This document shows positions 9,960 to 19,971 of a stretch of DNA of 64,000 bases, one piece after another. The stretch is taken from contig CP150548.1 in the NCBI GenBank assembly GCA_049487715.1, positions 558,001 through 622,000 on the forward strand. Direction: 5' to 3'. The notes beneath the pieces are model-generated. The model was not told the DNA's origin and did no database searches. It saw nothing but the letters and a program-made list of their open reading frames with translations. Within the stretch, counting starts at the first letter, position 1, and the number at the start of each line of letters is the position of its first letter. The position numbers and the translations under genes were made by a program. Origin of the DNA: Pycnococcus provasolii. Taxonomy: Eukaryota > Chlorophyta > Pseudoscourfieldiophyceae > Pseudoscourfieldiales.

Positions 9960-10769
9960 CTACGTCGTCTTAGCTTCCTGCATTTTCTTTCGTGTTAAGA
10001 ACCCACGTGCGTTCGCCTGCACACGGGTGAGATTTTTGACATCCTCGTCCGTCATTTTGCTCAGGTCTGGGAGGTCTTCTACGTTCTGCTCCACGGTAAC
10101 GTCTGCCACCAAGGCTGCTTCCTCGGCGCTCATGCCGTCTTCCTGAAGCTGCGAAGCAACCCTCGCTTTTAACTGCATTTTCTTTCGTGTTAAGAACCCA
10201 CGTGCGTTCGCCTGCACGCGGGTGAGATTTTTGACATCCTCGTCCGTCATCTTGCTCAGGTCTGGGAGGTCTTCTACGTTCTGCTCCACGGTAGCGTCTG
10301 CCACTAAGGCTGCTTCCTCGGCGCTCATGCCGTCTTCCTGAAGCTGCGAAGCAACCCTCGCTTTTAACTGCTTCCTTGCAAGGAAGCCACGTGCGTTTGC
10401 CTGCATTCTCACGACGCTCTTCTCGTTAAAGTCTGCAAGGTCGATGTCAACGGACTCCTTTGGGAGCATTCTAGTCGGCAGTGCACCTCCCTTCGCCTGA
10501 GTGTTGTACTGCTCTTTTGCCTGTCTGAGGGACTCGAAGTAGCTTCCTCTCGCGCTCAGTGCTCGCGTAAGTATGGGCTTACCGTCTCTTGCTGCCTCCA
10601 GCGCGTTTTCTCTTGCCGTCTCGCACGACAGGCGCACGTTGTTCCGCCCTCGCGTCGAGGCCGGCCTTGGTTTCACCTTGTCCCACGAAGGTGGCTTCAT
10701 GAACGAGTACGCGTCTTCAAAGCTGCGTCGTTCCGCGACGGCGGCGAGGTGCTCGAAGTAGTACGGCAT
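9960..10769 (-). CDS. IQ-motif protein with tandem internal repeats
   Basis: A 269-residue protein with three IQ-like calmodulin-binding motifs. They read VVRMQANARGFLARKQ once and LTRVQANARGFLTRKK twice. Each of the last two is preceded by the same 50-residue linker (QLQEDGMSAEEAALVAD followed by VEQNVEDLPDLSKMTDEDVK). The repeat period is exactly 195 bp (65 codons), and copies differ at only a few bases. The N-terminus (MPYYFEHLAAVAERRSFEDAYSFM is the start region) has no recognised domain. A calmodulin- or centrin-binding scaffold is the reasonable inference; flagellar or cytoskeletal location is only a guess. Confidence 0.75.
   Translation of the reverse strand: MPYYFEHLAAVAERRSFEDAYSFMKPPSWDKVKPRPASTRGRNNVRLSCETARENALEAARDGKPILTRALSARGSYFESLRQAKEQYNTQAKGGALPTRMLPKESVDIDLADFNEKSVVRMQANARGFLARKQLKARVASQLQEDGMSAEEAALVADATVEQNVEDLPDLSKMTDEDVKNLTRVQANARGFLTRKKMQLKARVASQLQEDGMSAEEAALVADVTVEQNVEDLPDLSKMTDEDVKNLTRVQANARGFLTRKKMQEAKTT
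9981..10370 (-). repeat. Two tandem 195-bp coding repeats in the IQ gene
   Basis: Unit boundaries can be set at 9981-10175 and 10176-10370, since CATTTTCTTTCGTGTTAAG recurs exactly 195 bp apart. A third, diverged IQ unit starts at 10371. The near identity, including third codon positions, points to recent duplication or gene conversion. Confidence 0.9.
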
Positions 10770-11424
10770 GCTGAGCTGTGCTGTGCTGAGGTCGGCGACG
10801 GTGGCGTGGTTCGCGACGAGGACGGTGGCGTTGTTACGTGGCGTTGTTACGCCACCTATGTAAGGCTAACCTGTAAAAAGTCGAACAACGCGACCGGTGA
10901 GCAAGCTTATACTTACCGGTACAATTTTCCTTCCCGGCCTTTTCACGCTTTTACATTCCGGTCCCGCAGGCCGTAAAGGTGAGCCGGTTCCGGGTTCGGG
11001 GTTCCCGACTTCCCGTCCTGTAGCAGCGTGGGTTTGGGTGGTACAGATTCCTACCACTCGATAACACTGAACTTTAGGGTCAGCCTTAGGATGGTATGTA
11101 CTTGGTAAAGGTAGACTCTTCTTCTTTCGTGCCCCTGACCCCCAGCCAGGTCCCCTAGCTAGCCTCACCGGCGCACTTGATTCCCTCGGACGGCACCTGG
11201 CACAACACCTGAAGGTACAGTATAAAGGTTCAGGCAGAACGGGAAGAAACTTCGTTCTCGGGACATCTGACAGAGCGAGAGGGGAAATAAAAGAGAGAGA
11301 GAGAAGTCTACCTTAAGAAGTTACTCCTTACACATGTCAAGACATCTTAGTTAGCCAGAGCTGAGTGAGTTGTGTTGTAAGTTTAGTGGATAGCTCGCTG
11401 GCATCGATTTGATCTCGCCTAGAT
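10770..11424. other. Intergenic region between two minus-strand genes
   Basis: This 655-bp stretch holds the promoter of the IQ gene and the 3' flank of the coiled-coil gene. A GTTACGTGGCG/GTTACG near-repeat sits at 10833-10855, and a GAGA-type purine run lies at 11274-11306. A TATAAAGG word at 11221 faces the plus strand, where no gene follows. Nothing coding was seen. Confidence 0.4.
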
Positions 11425-14400
11425 TTATCCTCGGTAGTCCATCGGAGGCTTCTTATTCCTCTCAGGGGGCGGTGGCAAATCCGACATGGGTGCTGATTTG
11501 ACCTTAGTAGGCACCGGAGGCTTGCCGTCAGGCTGGGAACGCGCGGGGCTCGAGGGCGCTGATGAAGCGCGACTGCCCGGCTGCGAGGCTGGTGCCGACG
11601 AAGTTGCCGTTCGCGCGGGACTTGGCGCAGGCGTGGTGCCAGCACGACTCGGGGTGGACATCGCACTTGGCGGCGCCGACGACGTCGCGGAGCCTGTGTT
11701 CACCGTTCGTGCCACGGTGCGAGGCATCGAAGATGCTTTGGTCCGACGCTTCGCCGCCGCCGCCGCCTGCTGTGCCACCTTCTCCTGCTGCTCTCGACGC
11801 TGTCTCTGAACGCTGTCGCTGACCAGCTGCGCAACGAGTGCAACTGGTGTCACCATTACCGAGCGGAGCACCCACGCACCCATCGCCTTTTGCCACCACG
11901 GGCGCTGCGCGACCGTTCGACGATTTTTCATTCGAAGCGCAGCCTTTGCTAGCGTGCCCCATTTTTCCGCCACCCTGGCCGATTTGCGACTATTGCGCTT
12001 GTCCACCCCGGGAGATGCGCCATTGGCAGACGATGCTGCGCCTTCGCCCGGAGCTGATGCGCCGACGCCCAAATTTCGGGCATCGAGATTGTCACTCTCC
12101 GGCGACGTGTTGATGAGCGCGAGCGCCATTGCAGTTTCGCTCTTCCGTCTTTCCTTTCTCAGCAGCGTAGCAAGATGTGCCGCCGCTCGCTCTCGTGCGT
12201 CCACCTCAATCTCCAGGGCCGAGCGCTTCTTCGCAGAGCGGAGCATCTCCTCGTGGCGGAGATGCTCAAACTCCTCAGCACGCTTGCTCATGGCATCTCG
12301 CTCACGCGTTGCCATCTCGATGAGGCGGTCACGCTCTTTGATCGCCTCCTGCATCTGAAGGAGCTGCGAACGCTGCAGTGAGAGATCGCGTCGCAACTCG
12401 CTCACACGCTCCTCGCTCTTCTCGAACTCACCATCCGCCTCCCGACGCGTCGAGACTACACTGCTCTCCATTTCTTTCAACTTTGCCGCGAGCATTTCAC
12501 ACCGCTCGTTCGCGCTATTGAGCTGGACCTTCATGTAGTCCATCTGGTCAGCAGAGGCGGTGTCGCGCTCTTCCAGGGCTCGACGCTGCTGCTCGCTCTC
12601 CAACAGCTGGCGCTTGATCTCCTCCGCCTCAAAAAGTCGAGACTTGTGCTCCGACTCAATCGACTCGAGACGCATCTGAGCCTCACTTCTCTCGCGATTC
12701 AGCGTCTCCATGTCACCAACACGCTGAGCACGTACCTGCTCCATTCGTGCCTGCATATCCTCCGCATGCTTTCGCGCCTCCTCCATCTGATTACGCAGCA
12801 TGGCCACCTCGCGATCCTTCGCATCACTCGTGCCGTCCACCAAGGTGCGCAACTCAAGTATTGTCGCCTGGTGCTTTTGAAGCTCCACGCTCTGCCTATC
12901 GCACGTCTCCTGCAAAGCGATGTTGTCCTTCTGGACCTTCGTAAGAGACGTCTCCTGGTCCTCGCGACCCATGATTGCGTCGCTAAGCTGGCGGCTGAGG
13001 TCGTCTGCGCGCTTCACCGCCTCCGCCTTCGCCTTAGCGTGGTCTTCAAGAGAGCGCTTCAGAGCTTCGATGCTCTCACGGTGCACGCGATCCTTTGACT
13101 CAAGCTCTTCCGCGTGGCTGCGCTCCAGCGCGGCCTTCTGCTTGCGAATCGCCTCGACACGCTTTTCCGCATCGTCGAAGCGAGACATGTGTACAGATAG
13201 CGCATGCTCGTGACCGCTTAACTCATTCTGTAGCTCCGAAGAGAGCTTGTCCTTCTCAGCCTCAAGAGCGTAAACCTTCTCTCGCGACGCCTGAAGTGCC
13301 GTCTGGAGAGCCGAAAGCTCGCCGAGCGCAGATTCGCGGTTTTCGGTCGCACTGCTCATGTCAAGCTGCAGCTGCGTGTTCGCGGCTCTCACCTCCGCCG
13401 CGTTCTTGCGGCTCTCGTCGAGGTCCTTGCGACAGCGCGCAAGCAGCGCGGCAGTGCGCTCAGCCTCACCGCGCACCGTCTCCACTTCATCTTTAAGTTC
13501 CGCCTCGCGCGCATTCGCAATTCGCATGTCAACGGCAAACTTTTTCTGCTGAGAAATAAGCTCTGCGTCTTTGGCATCGCGCTCCGCCTCCGCCTCAGCA
13601 AGTTTGCCGATGCTGTTCTCCGAATTGCTTTTGTAATCCTGCGACTCCTTTCTCATTGCCTCCATACGGCGCTTCGTAGTGCTTAGCTCATTCTCACGAG
13701 CCCGCAGCGTCTCCTCAAGCTCAGCTTGGTTTGCCTCACCCTCCTCCACCTCATCGCGGAGCTTCAGGACTTCAGCCTCGGAGTCACTGAGATTCGCGCG
13801 CAGCTTTTCCAACTGGTACTTTTGGTCTGCCAGTGCCTTCTCTGCCGCCTCCGCACGGCCCTGCGCATCGTGCAGAGCATTTCGCGTCTCGTCGCGCTCA
13901 CGCATCAGATTATTCGCGCGAGTCTTCAGCGTTTCCATTCGTTGCTCGGTGTCCAAGCGAGTGCGGCGCGATTCCGCCTTCTCCGCCTCGACACCTCGCC
14001 TTGCCGACGTCACCTCCTCAGTATAGCGTGCCCTCTCACGCTCTAGCTCTTCCTTTGCCTTCGCAAATTGTCGATTGGTCTCCGTCAGCTCCGCCTCGAG
14101 GTGGCTTGCGCGCGTTCCAAGGCGGTCCAGCTTGCCCTGCAGCTCGTCGGCACGGTCCTGCACATCCTCCAGCGCGTCCTCCGCAGTCTCGCGATGTCCA
14201 ACTGCATCGTCTCGCTCGCCCTCGAGTGCCTTGGCGCGCTGCTTCATCTCGCGCAGGCTCTCCGTAAGCTCCTTTTCGCGCTGCTCTTTCTCGTCTTCCA
14301 AATCCTCGAGCTTGCGCTGCACGTTGCTGTACGATCTTTTCAGCTCCGTGTAGGAGCTCGCACTGTCCTTTGCGGTTTCAACGTCCCCGCGCAGCCGTTT

Positions 14401-15003
14401 GTTCTCCGAGGTGAGTGACGCCAGCTTTTTCTCGAGGTCTTCCAACTCGTCCTCCAGCTCGCTGTTCCGCGAGCTCAGCTCACTGATGCTATCCTTGGTC
14501 GATCTCAACTCCGTCGAGCGGGCGCTCTCGGACGCTTGTGCACTCACGCGAAGCATCGCGAGCTCGGCACGTGCCTCCTCTAGCGCCTCGCGTTCCTCCG
14601 CGAGCGTCTCTTTCAGGTTCTGCAGCTCGGACCGCGTGGACTCGCTCGAGCTTGACTTCTCCCGCTTTAGCGCCGTAATCTCCTGGTCTTTCTGGCTTAG
14701 CCGTTGGCGAAAATTCTCGAGCTCAGCCGCCGAACGCTTTGCCTGTTCAGCGGTAGTTTCATCGCCATCTTTAAAGTTTTTAAGCTCGTCGGAGACTTGA
14801 CTTGCGCGCTCAGTCTCTCGCTTGAGTGCCGCCTTGAGGCTCTTCTTTTCAGCGTCCGCTTCGGCCAGCTCGACTCTCAGACTTGCCACCTCAGCCTTAG
14901 CTTCCTGCCAGCGCTGCCTGACGTCGCCAAGCGCCTCTCCGAGCAGGCTCGTTCTGGAGCCGGAGCCCAGCGACATGGCGCCCGGCGGTCCTCGTCGGCT
15001 CAT
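11425..15003 (-). CDS. Long coiled-coil protein
   Basis: A 1192-residue, single-exon protein that I do not recognise. From about residue 25 to 960 it is almost unbroken heptad-type coiled coil rich in Glu, Lys, Arg, Ala and Leu. The next 75 residues are basic and contain KAMGAWVLRSVMVTPVALVA near residue 1037, a hydrophobic or amphipathic segment. The last 115 residues are rich in Ser, Pro, Ala and Arg and end KKPPMDYRG. This layout fits a golgin-, centrosomal- or basal-body-like tether, but such predictions from coiled coil alone are weak. The start MSRRGPPG is the first ATG of the frame. Confidence 0.8.
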   Translation of the reverse strand: MSRRGPPGAMSLGSGSRTSLLGEALGDVRQRWQEAKAEVASLRVELAEADAEKKSLKAALKRETERASQVSDELKNFKDGDETTAEQAKRSAAELENFRQRLSQKDQEITALKREKSSSSESTRSELQNLKETLAEEREALEEARAELAMLRVSAQASESARSTELRSTKDSISELSSRNSELEDELEDLEKKLASLTSENKRLRGDVETAKDSASSYTELKRSYSNVQRKLEDLEDEKEQREKELTESLREMKQRAKALEGERDDAVGHRETAEDALEDVQDRADELQGKLDRLGTRASHLEAELTETNRQFAKAKEELERERARYTEEVTSARRGVEAEKAESRRTRLDTEQRMETLKTRANNLMRERDETRNALHDAQGRAEAAEKALADQKYQLEKLRANLSDSEAEVLKLRDEVEEGEANQAELEETLRARENELSTTKRRMEAMRKESQDYKSNSENSIGKLAEAEAERDAKDAELISQQKKFAVDMRIANAREAELKDEVETVRGEAERTAALLARCRKDLDESRKNAAEVRAANTQLQLDMSSATENRESALGELSALQTALQASREKVYALEAEKDKLSSELQNELSGHEHALSVHMSRFDDAEKRVEAIRKQKAALERSHAEELESKDRVHRESIEALKRSLEDHAKAKAEAVKRADDLSRQLSDAIMGREDQETSLTKVQKDNIALQETCDRQSVELQKHQATILELRTLVDGTSDAKDREVAMLRNQMEEARKHAEDMQARMEQVRAQRVGDMETLNRERSEAQMRLESIESEHKSRLFEAEEIKRQLLESEQQRRALEERDTASADQMDYMKVQLNSANERCEMLAAKLKEMESSVVSTRREADGEFEKSEERVSELRRDLSLQRSQLLQMQEAIKERDRLIEMATRERDAMSKRAEEFEHLRHEEMLRSAKKRSALEIEVDARERAAAHLATLLRKERRKSETAMALALINTSPESDNLDARNLGVGASAPGEGAASSANGASPGVDKRNSRKSARVAEKWGTLAKAALRMKNRRTVAQRPWWQKAMGAWVLRSVMVTPVALVAQLVSDSVQRQRREQQEKVAQQAAAAAKRRTKASSMPRTVARTVNTGSATSSAPPSAMSTPSRAGTTPAPSPARTATSSAPASQPGSRASSAPSSPARSQPDGKPPVPTKVKSAPMSDLPPPPERNKKPPMDYRG

Positions 15004-15933
15004 GCTTGTGTCGTCGTTTCCCTACAGTACGTTTACTTTCTTGCGTCTTGACGACGACGGCTGGTTTTGCTTGTCTTGCACGCCAACTGCGAGTTACGAG
15101 AGGCCAAGACGCACCAACCGCACGCGTCAACAGCGAGCACAACTACAGAGACACGCACACGCACACGCACACGCTCACGCGTTTCGTTTACGTTCGGCGC
15201 AAGGTGCGCGTGAAATCGTGATATCTCTCGGTGTTTGCGAAGGTTGGTATTGGGCTGGCAAGTTGCAAGGTTGCGGTGCCCGATGCCCGAAGTCGGTCGC
15301 GAATCGTCGGTCGTCAATCGTCCGGTCGTCCCGTCGTCGTGGGCAGAAGGACCAAGGACCAAGGAGCCAAGGAATCAAGGAACAAGGAGGCCCCGTCGGA
15401 CGATGATCGGCGTACTACGATACCACCTACTGTACAGTATTCGTCGCCTGGTTCGGCCTCAGAGTTCAGACAGACGGGATCCATCTTCTCGCCTCCTCGT
15501 CATGGCTCTGGATTTGGCAGTATGTAAATACCGGTCCTGTCATTATTTCTCAGAGCACAAATAAAGGGCTGGTCCGGCCTACTCCTGGAATACTGTATCG
15601 CTCCCCTCGGCCTGGTGCCTGGGGCGATAACGAAGCCCCCCCATGGAGGGAGGATCACGAGAACAACCATCTGACGCCATCAAACAGCCGGAGCCGAGAG
15701 GTTGCATTGTGGTTGGTGGGTTGGTCAAATGATGAGGCTCAAGGGTGCGGGAGAGGAGTCAGGGGCGACTGCCTATCCTAAAGTGTCTTCCTAAAGTTAG
15801 AAATACTCCACTTCCATGGAGCCTGTCCCATACAGTAGTGTACCCCCGGGTCCGGGTCCGGGTCCGGGGAAAACCCGAACTTGCCCTGTGCCCTTTATGT
15901 GCCCTTTACTGTGATTGTGATTGGCATGCGTTG
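15004..15933. promoter_or_regulatory. Divergent intergenic region, coiled-coil gene / mTERF-like gene
   Basis: A 930-bp spacer between divergent genes. It contains an ACACGC microsatellite (about 15147-15178), imperfect AAGGANCCAAGGA repeats near 15350-15385, and a GGGTCC triplet repeat at 15846-15869. The frame that is open from 15745 into the next gene starts at GTG and is not protein-like. No RNA gene was recognised. Confidence 0.45.
15846..15869 (+). repeat. GGGTCC minisatellite, potential G-quadruplex
   Basis: Three GGGTCC units preceded and followed by G runs give four G-tracts within 24 bases, about 65 bp upstream of the likely start codon of the mTERF-like gene. Confidence 0.75.
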
Positions 15934-16896
15934 ATGGCGCCTCCCGCTGCAACACACGCATTTGGGATCCCCGCACCATGCCGCACCCTTGGCGCTTCGA
16001 ATGACGCAAGACACGTGAGAGCGAAGCCGTGCGCGTCGTCACGTCGACGCGATGACGGACCGGCGTCGTCCTACCACTGGACGGACAAGCTGGCGGGTGA
16101 ATCTCGCGACTCTCACGACGCAACGTCTCGCACGTTCCGCGCAGACTTGCTTGCGAACGCGAACGCTCAAACCGAGAACGAAACAGGAAAACAACAGCCT
16201 ACGTTGGTTGGTGTACTCCGCGATCGCGACAACGTCACTCTCCTCAACGACTTTGAGCTCGCAGTCCCTCACGTGGCGGAAGCATTTCAAGTCTCAAACG
16301 ACGACGCGACTTCGTTGATACAACGCCTGTTCAACGTGGCGCCTGGCGTATCGTCCGCAAAGCCTGGAATGACACCTGTGCCTCTGATCTTGCGTTTGTG
16401 CGAAGATGTTCTCAACCAGTCGTTATCCCAAAAGATTGTGGAGTTGCGAACGCGTTTACCCTCCGACGTTGATCTCACCATGCTCGTTGAGGCGGACCCT
16501 CAGATTTTGTTGGAAGCACCCGAACGAGTCGTGGAATACATGCTCCAACTCAAAGCGCTCTTCCCAATGGCGGGTGGCGAGCCAGACGTGCCCGGCGTTG
16601 ACCGCATGTGTCGGTGTACACCCCAACTCCTCGACGCCAAGTTTGCAAAACAAGCTGTGAACCAGCTCGCCGCGGCGTACGGGAATGACGCATCCAAAGC
16701 CGCTTTGGCTGTGCACTGCAACCCTCGCATCGTGCTGCAAGTCGAGAGCGGTGCACTTCGCAGCGACTTCGGGCCGGGCGCTTGGCGGCGCCGCACTTCT
16801 TCTGGGGAATCGGATGCGATGTACAGCAGTCACCGCCACGACGTCCCCACCTCCGCGCGTGGGCACGCCGTGGATCCGACGCGCGTGTTCTTCTAA
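15934..16896 (+). CDS. mTERF-like organellar protein (weak)
   Basis: A 320-residue frame from the ATG at 15934. The first 60 residues are rich in Ala, Arg and Ser with few acids, as in plastid or mitochondrial targeting peptides. The middle has repeated helical units of the kind seen in mTERF proteins, such as DLTMLVEADPQILLEAPERV, followed by CRCTPQLLDAKFAKQAVNQL and AALAVHCNPRIVLQVE. mTERFs bind organellar nucleic acids and affect transcription or RNA maturation. After about residue 272 the helical pattern stops and the tail looks random, which may mean a frameshift or unspliced end. The family call is tentative. The gene ends 34 bp from the stop of the opposing protease gene. Confidence 0.55.
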   Translation: MAPPAATHAFGIPAPCRTLGASNDARHVRAKPCASSRRRDDGPASSYHWTDKLAGESRDSHDATSRTFRADLLANANAQTENETGKQQPTLVGVLRDRDNVTLLNDFELAVPHVAEAFQVSNDDATSLIQRLFNVAPGVSSAKPGMTPVPLILRLCEDVLNQSLSQKIVELRTRLPSDVDLTMLVEADPQILLEAPERVVEYMLQLKALFPMAGGEPDVPGVDRMCRCTPQLLDAKFAKQAVNQLAAAYGNDASKAALAVHCNPRIVLQVESGALRSDFGPGAWRRRTSSGESDAMYSSHRHDVPTSARGHAVDPTRVFF

Positions 16897-16930
16897 GGAG
16901 TGAGGACCCTCACATGTTGAATTGTAATTT

Positions 16931-17892
16931 TTACTTACACAAGTTGTTCACGTCTTGCACAACCTCACATCGAAGCGCCTCAGCGTCGCTAGAGCTTGAG
17001 CCACGACATGCACTCATCGCATTGCAGATGGCGCGTGCCGTCGCAAGACTGTGCCAGCCACACCGCCAACCGTCGCGTTGTCTCGGAACGCCGGAAGAGA
17101 TGCAGTTCCCAGCCCAGCACGCGTCATCGAGTGAGCGCCCACGACGACCGCGGAGGTGTGGTGCAAGAGCGGTCGCTATGCGCAAGGCGACAGACTCCTG
17201 CGACGAGCTTGGAGAAAGGCGACGACGATTTGGTGGATCTTCTGCGTGTCCGCACAGCGAGTCGTAGTGGTAGAACATGTCATCGGCGGCCACGAAAACG
17301 AGGAGCGACCAGTGTGAGCCAACACCCTCGTCTCGACCTTGCATTCCATAATCTGAAGTGTCGTCGAATGGCGAATCGTTGACTGCATTTATGTTTGGTG
17401 TGCGTGTCGTGTGTGTTTGAGAAATATGTGAGCCCGGAGGAATACCCGCACAAGCCGATGACGGCATCCGCACGACGGCGCGACGGGCCTATAAGGCGGG
17501 CGCTGATCGATATCCGACTTTGCAGAAAAAGCCTGCGCGTGCTGACGAAGTATTCGCACACAGACAGAAAAATTGCGAAGTCGATTCACGCAGAGTTAAG
17601 CGATATTGGTTGGCTACGTACCTAGTGCACACACGATTTGCGCCTCGTCGACCTTTAGTGCCTTCACCTGAGACTTTACGGATTCGTCGTCTGCATAGGC
17701 CAGCACGTAGGCGACAGAACCTCCGACGAGGACGGCAGAGTCGTTCAGAAACCCGAGTTGGTTGGCGTTGAAGCGTTCGATGACGTACTGCACGACGTTG
17801 TCGTTGAGCCACTGGCCACTGTCGAGCAGCTGAACGTCTGCTGTGCGAAGCAGGGCGTCGTTGAAGGACACGACGGTGGCGGCGGCGGGCAT
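16931..17892 (-). CDS. SENP8/NEDP1-like Ulp1-family cysteine protease (two exons)
   Basis: Exon 1 is 17622-17892 and exon 2 is 16931-17382, joined across a 239-bp intron (donor GTACGT, acceptor GCAG). The spliced protein has 240 residues, close to human SENP8 (212 as remembered). The start MPAAATVVSFNDALL aligns with the family start and precedes the substrate-docking segment LLDSGQWLNDNVVQYVIERF. The catalytic histidine is in GSHWSLLVF, the aspartate in FYHYDSL, the oxyanion glutamine in GVPRQRDG, and the cysteine in DGWRCGWHS. SENP8 removes NEDD8 from cullins and processes its precursor. A Trp replaces the usual Tyr before the active-site pair (WRCG for YDCG). The intron is visible only because the two halves lie in different frames. 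Confidence 0.88.
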
Positions 17893-18078
17893 GGCACGTT
17901 GCGCGGCATGCAGAGCGAACAATCACGACCTTGTCCGGGAGCGCGAACCCGAATCAATCAATTCGGGTTTTCGCAGGAATGCAGGATGAGGATGAAGCCT
18001 GGATGAGGTCAAATTCTCCAAAAAAAACGCTGTAAGTTATTACTACGGTAGGAAGGACCTTCCTAGACGCACCTTTAT

Positions 18079-19492
18079 TTACTCAGGCCTATAGTATTTC
18101 GTCGGCACGAACGGCATTTTAGCCACCACCGCATCACTCTCCTTGTTGCGAACCACAACCTTCAGCTCCGTGCCAGCCTTGGCGAACGCCTTCTCCACGT
18201 AGCCCATTGACACGTTCTTGCCAAGCACCGGGCTCATGGCGCCGGAGGTGATCACGCCAACCTGCTTGCCCTCCAAATTCTTCACGATGGCGCCATTGCG
18301 CGGCGGCGCACCACCGGCAAGGATGCCCACGCGGCGCGTCTTCACCGCGGAGTTGTCCTCGAGCTGTGCCTTGATGACGGATCCGCCGACAAAGTCACAC
18401 TTCTCACGCCTTCGTTTGCCGATAGTCCACGTCAGGCCCGCCTCGATGGGCGTGCGCGACTCGTCGAGGTCATTTCCGTAGAGGCAGAGTCCCGCCTCCA
18501 GGCGAAGCGCGTCGCGCGCGCCGAGTCCAGCCATGCGCACGTCCGCCTCGTCGACGGCGAGCAGTTTCTCGCACAGGGGGACGGCACCCTCGTTCGGCAC
18601 GGAGACCTCAAACCCATCCTCTCCAGTGTATCCGGTGCGCGTGACGAAGCACGGGTAGCCACCCACCTCCGCCTCGAAGAAGTCGGAGAAGTACTTCTTC
18701 GAGAGGTCCACACTCGGCGCCAACTTCTGCACGGCGATGTGCGCCTTGGGTCCCTGCACGGCGAGCAGAGCGCGTTCGTCGTAGACATGCATCGTGCAGT
18801 CTCCGTCAAAGGCGGAGAGGTGCTTGTTCAAGTGCGCAAGGTCCTTATCGCGGCAGCCGGCATTGAGGACGAGGTAGATGTGCTCGTCGTTCACCTTTTG
18901 AATGACGGTGTCGTCGATGATGCCACCCTGGTCGTTGGTGACCACAGACAGCGTTCCCGTCCCATCCTTGAGGCTTGCGATGTCTCCGACAACGACGCTC
19001 TCGATGAACTTAACGGCATCCTTGCCGTGCAGCTTCACGCCGCACATGTGCGCGACGTCGAAGATGGACGTTCCTGAGCGGCAGTGCTTGGTGCTGTCGA
19101 TGATGCTGTCTTTGTACTGCACTGGCATGCTGTATCCCGCGAATGGGACCATCTGTGTGTTTCGTGTGAGTAACATAGTGCGTCAGTGAGTTTGTCCTAT
19201 TGTCTCGACCGGTCCACTCACAGCACCACTTGTGATGGTTGGTGATGATCACGCATTCTTTATTGCCGATCCGCCCCCCTCCCCCCCCCCCCCCCCCCCC
19301 TCCAAAGGCAAAAGCAAACCTTACCTTCGCTCCGAGTGAGACGTGGAAGTCGTAGAGCACCGTGCGCTTGAGTTCCTCCGCCGCTGCCGACGCGAGCGGG
19401 CGTACCGCCTCGAAGGCCGCGGGGTTGATTGCCCGGCTGGCGCGCTGAGCAGTCGTGCTGAGCAGGAGTCGCGCGGCGGCGTGCATCGCCAT
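18079..19492 (-). CDS. GCVT: Glycine cleavage system T-protein (aminomethyltransferase), two exons
   Basis: Exon 1 is 19325-19492 and exon 2 is 18079-19152, with a 172-bp intron (donor GTAAGG, acceptor ACACAG) giving 413 residues. The junction reads VSLGAK-MVPFAGYSMPVQY, exactly as in the family. The protein transfers the methylene group of the H-protein's lipoyl arm to tetrahydrofolate and releases ammonia, in mitochondria during photorespiratory glycine oxidation. The N-terminus MAMHAAARLLLSTTAQRASR is a typical mitochondrial presequence. Other landmarks are FDVAHMCGVKLHGKDA, TRTGYTGEDGFEVSVP and CLYGNDLDESRTP. The intron holds a run of 20 C residues. Confidence 0.96.
19281..19300. repeat. 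Homopolymer run of 20 C in the GCVT intron
   Basis: Twenty consecutive C follow another C-rich stretch that starts at 19272. In the gene's sense direction this is a G20 tract 24 bases after the 5' splice site, able to form a G-quadruplex. The exact length in the assembly is not reliable. Confidence 0.9.
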
Positions 19493-19971
19493 ATCTTCGA
19501 AGTTATCTTTTGGTTTGGGCTCGCAGAGGGGGGGCGGGGGGAGGGAACAAGGCCAAGCAAAAAAGCGGATAATGCCAGGGATTTGCGGGGTTAGAAGTTC
19601 GGGGTTGGGTCAGTGCCAGCCTGGACTCAAGTGTTCCATATTGGGGGTTGCCCATGGCGTAATAAAGCGTCATAAAGCGGTTCCGGTAAAGGATCTTCCT
19701 CCTCCTCCTCCTGCCCCCAGCCCCGGCCCCCGCGTTTCGTGTCGCGTTTTCCGAGGTCCCCCTTTGACGAGGATACGATACGTGAGTTCTACTTTTTACC
19801 ATGACGGCTTCTCTTCTCCGCACAGCGTCGACTCCTCCGCAGCACGTGCACCTTCGCTGTACCCGAATAATACGGTGTACCGTACATGCTCCACCTTCTC
19901 CCACCACCCTTTCTTTCGTCACGGTACCAACATAACCAGCGTAAGTAACTTCTTGACTCTTGTGCTTGCTG
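19493..19971. promoter_or_regulatory. Divergent intergenic region, GCVT / ABCG transporter
   Basis: This 479-bp region separates two divergent genes. It contains G-rich DNA at 19520-19545 and a pyrimidine-rich block near 19695-19735. A GTAAGT at 19941 and a GCAG at 19974-19977 could bound a 37-nt intron in the 5' leader of the transporter. No further gene was seen. Confidence 0.45.
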
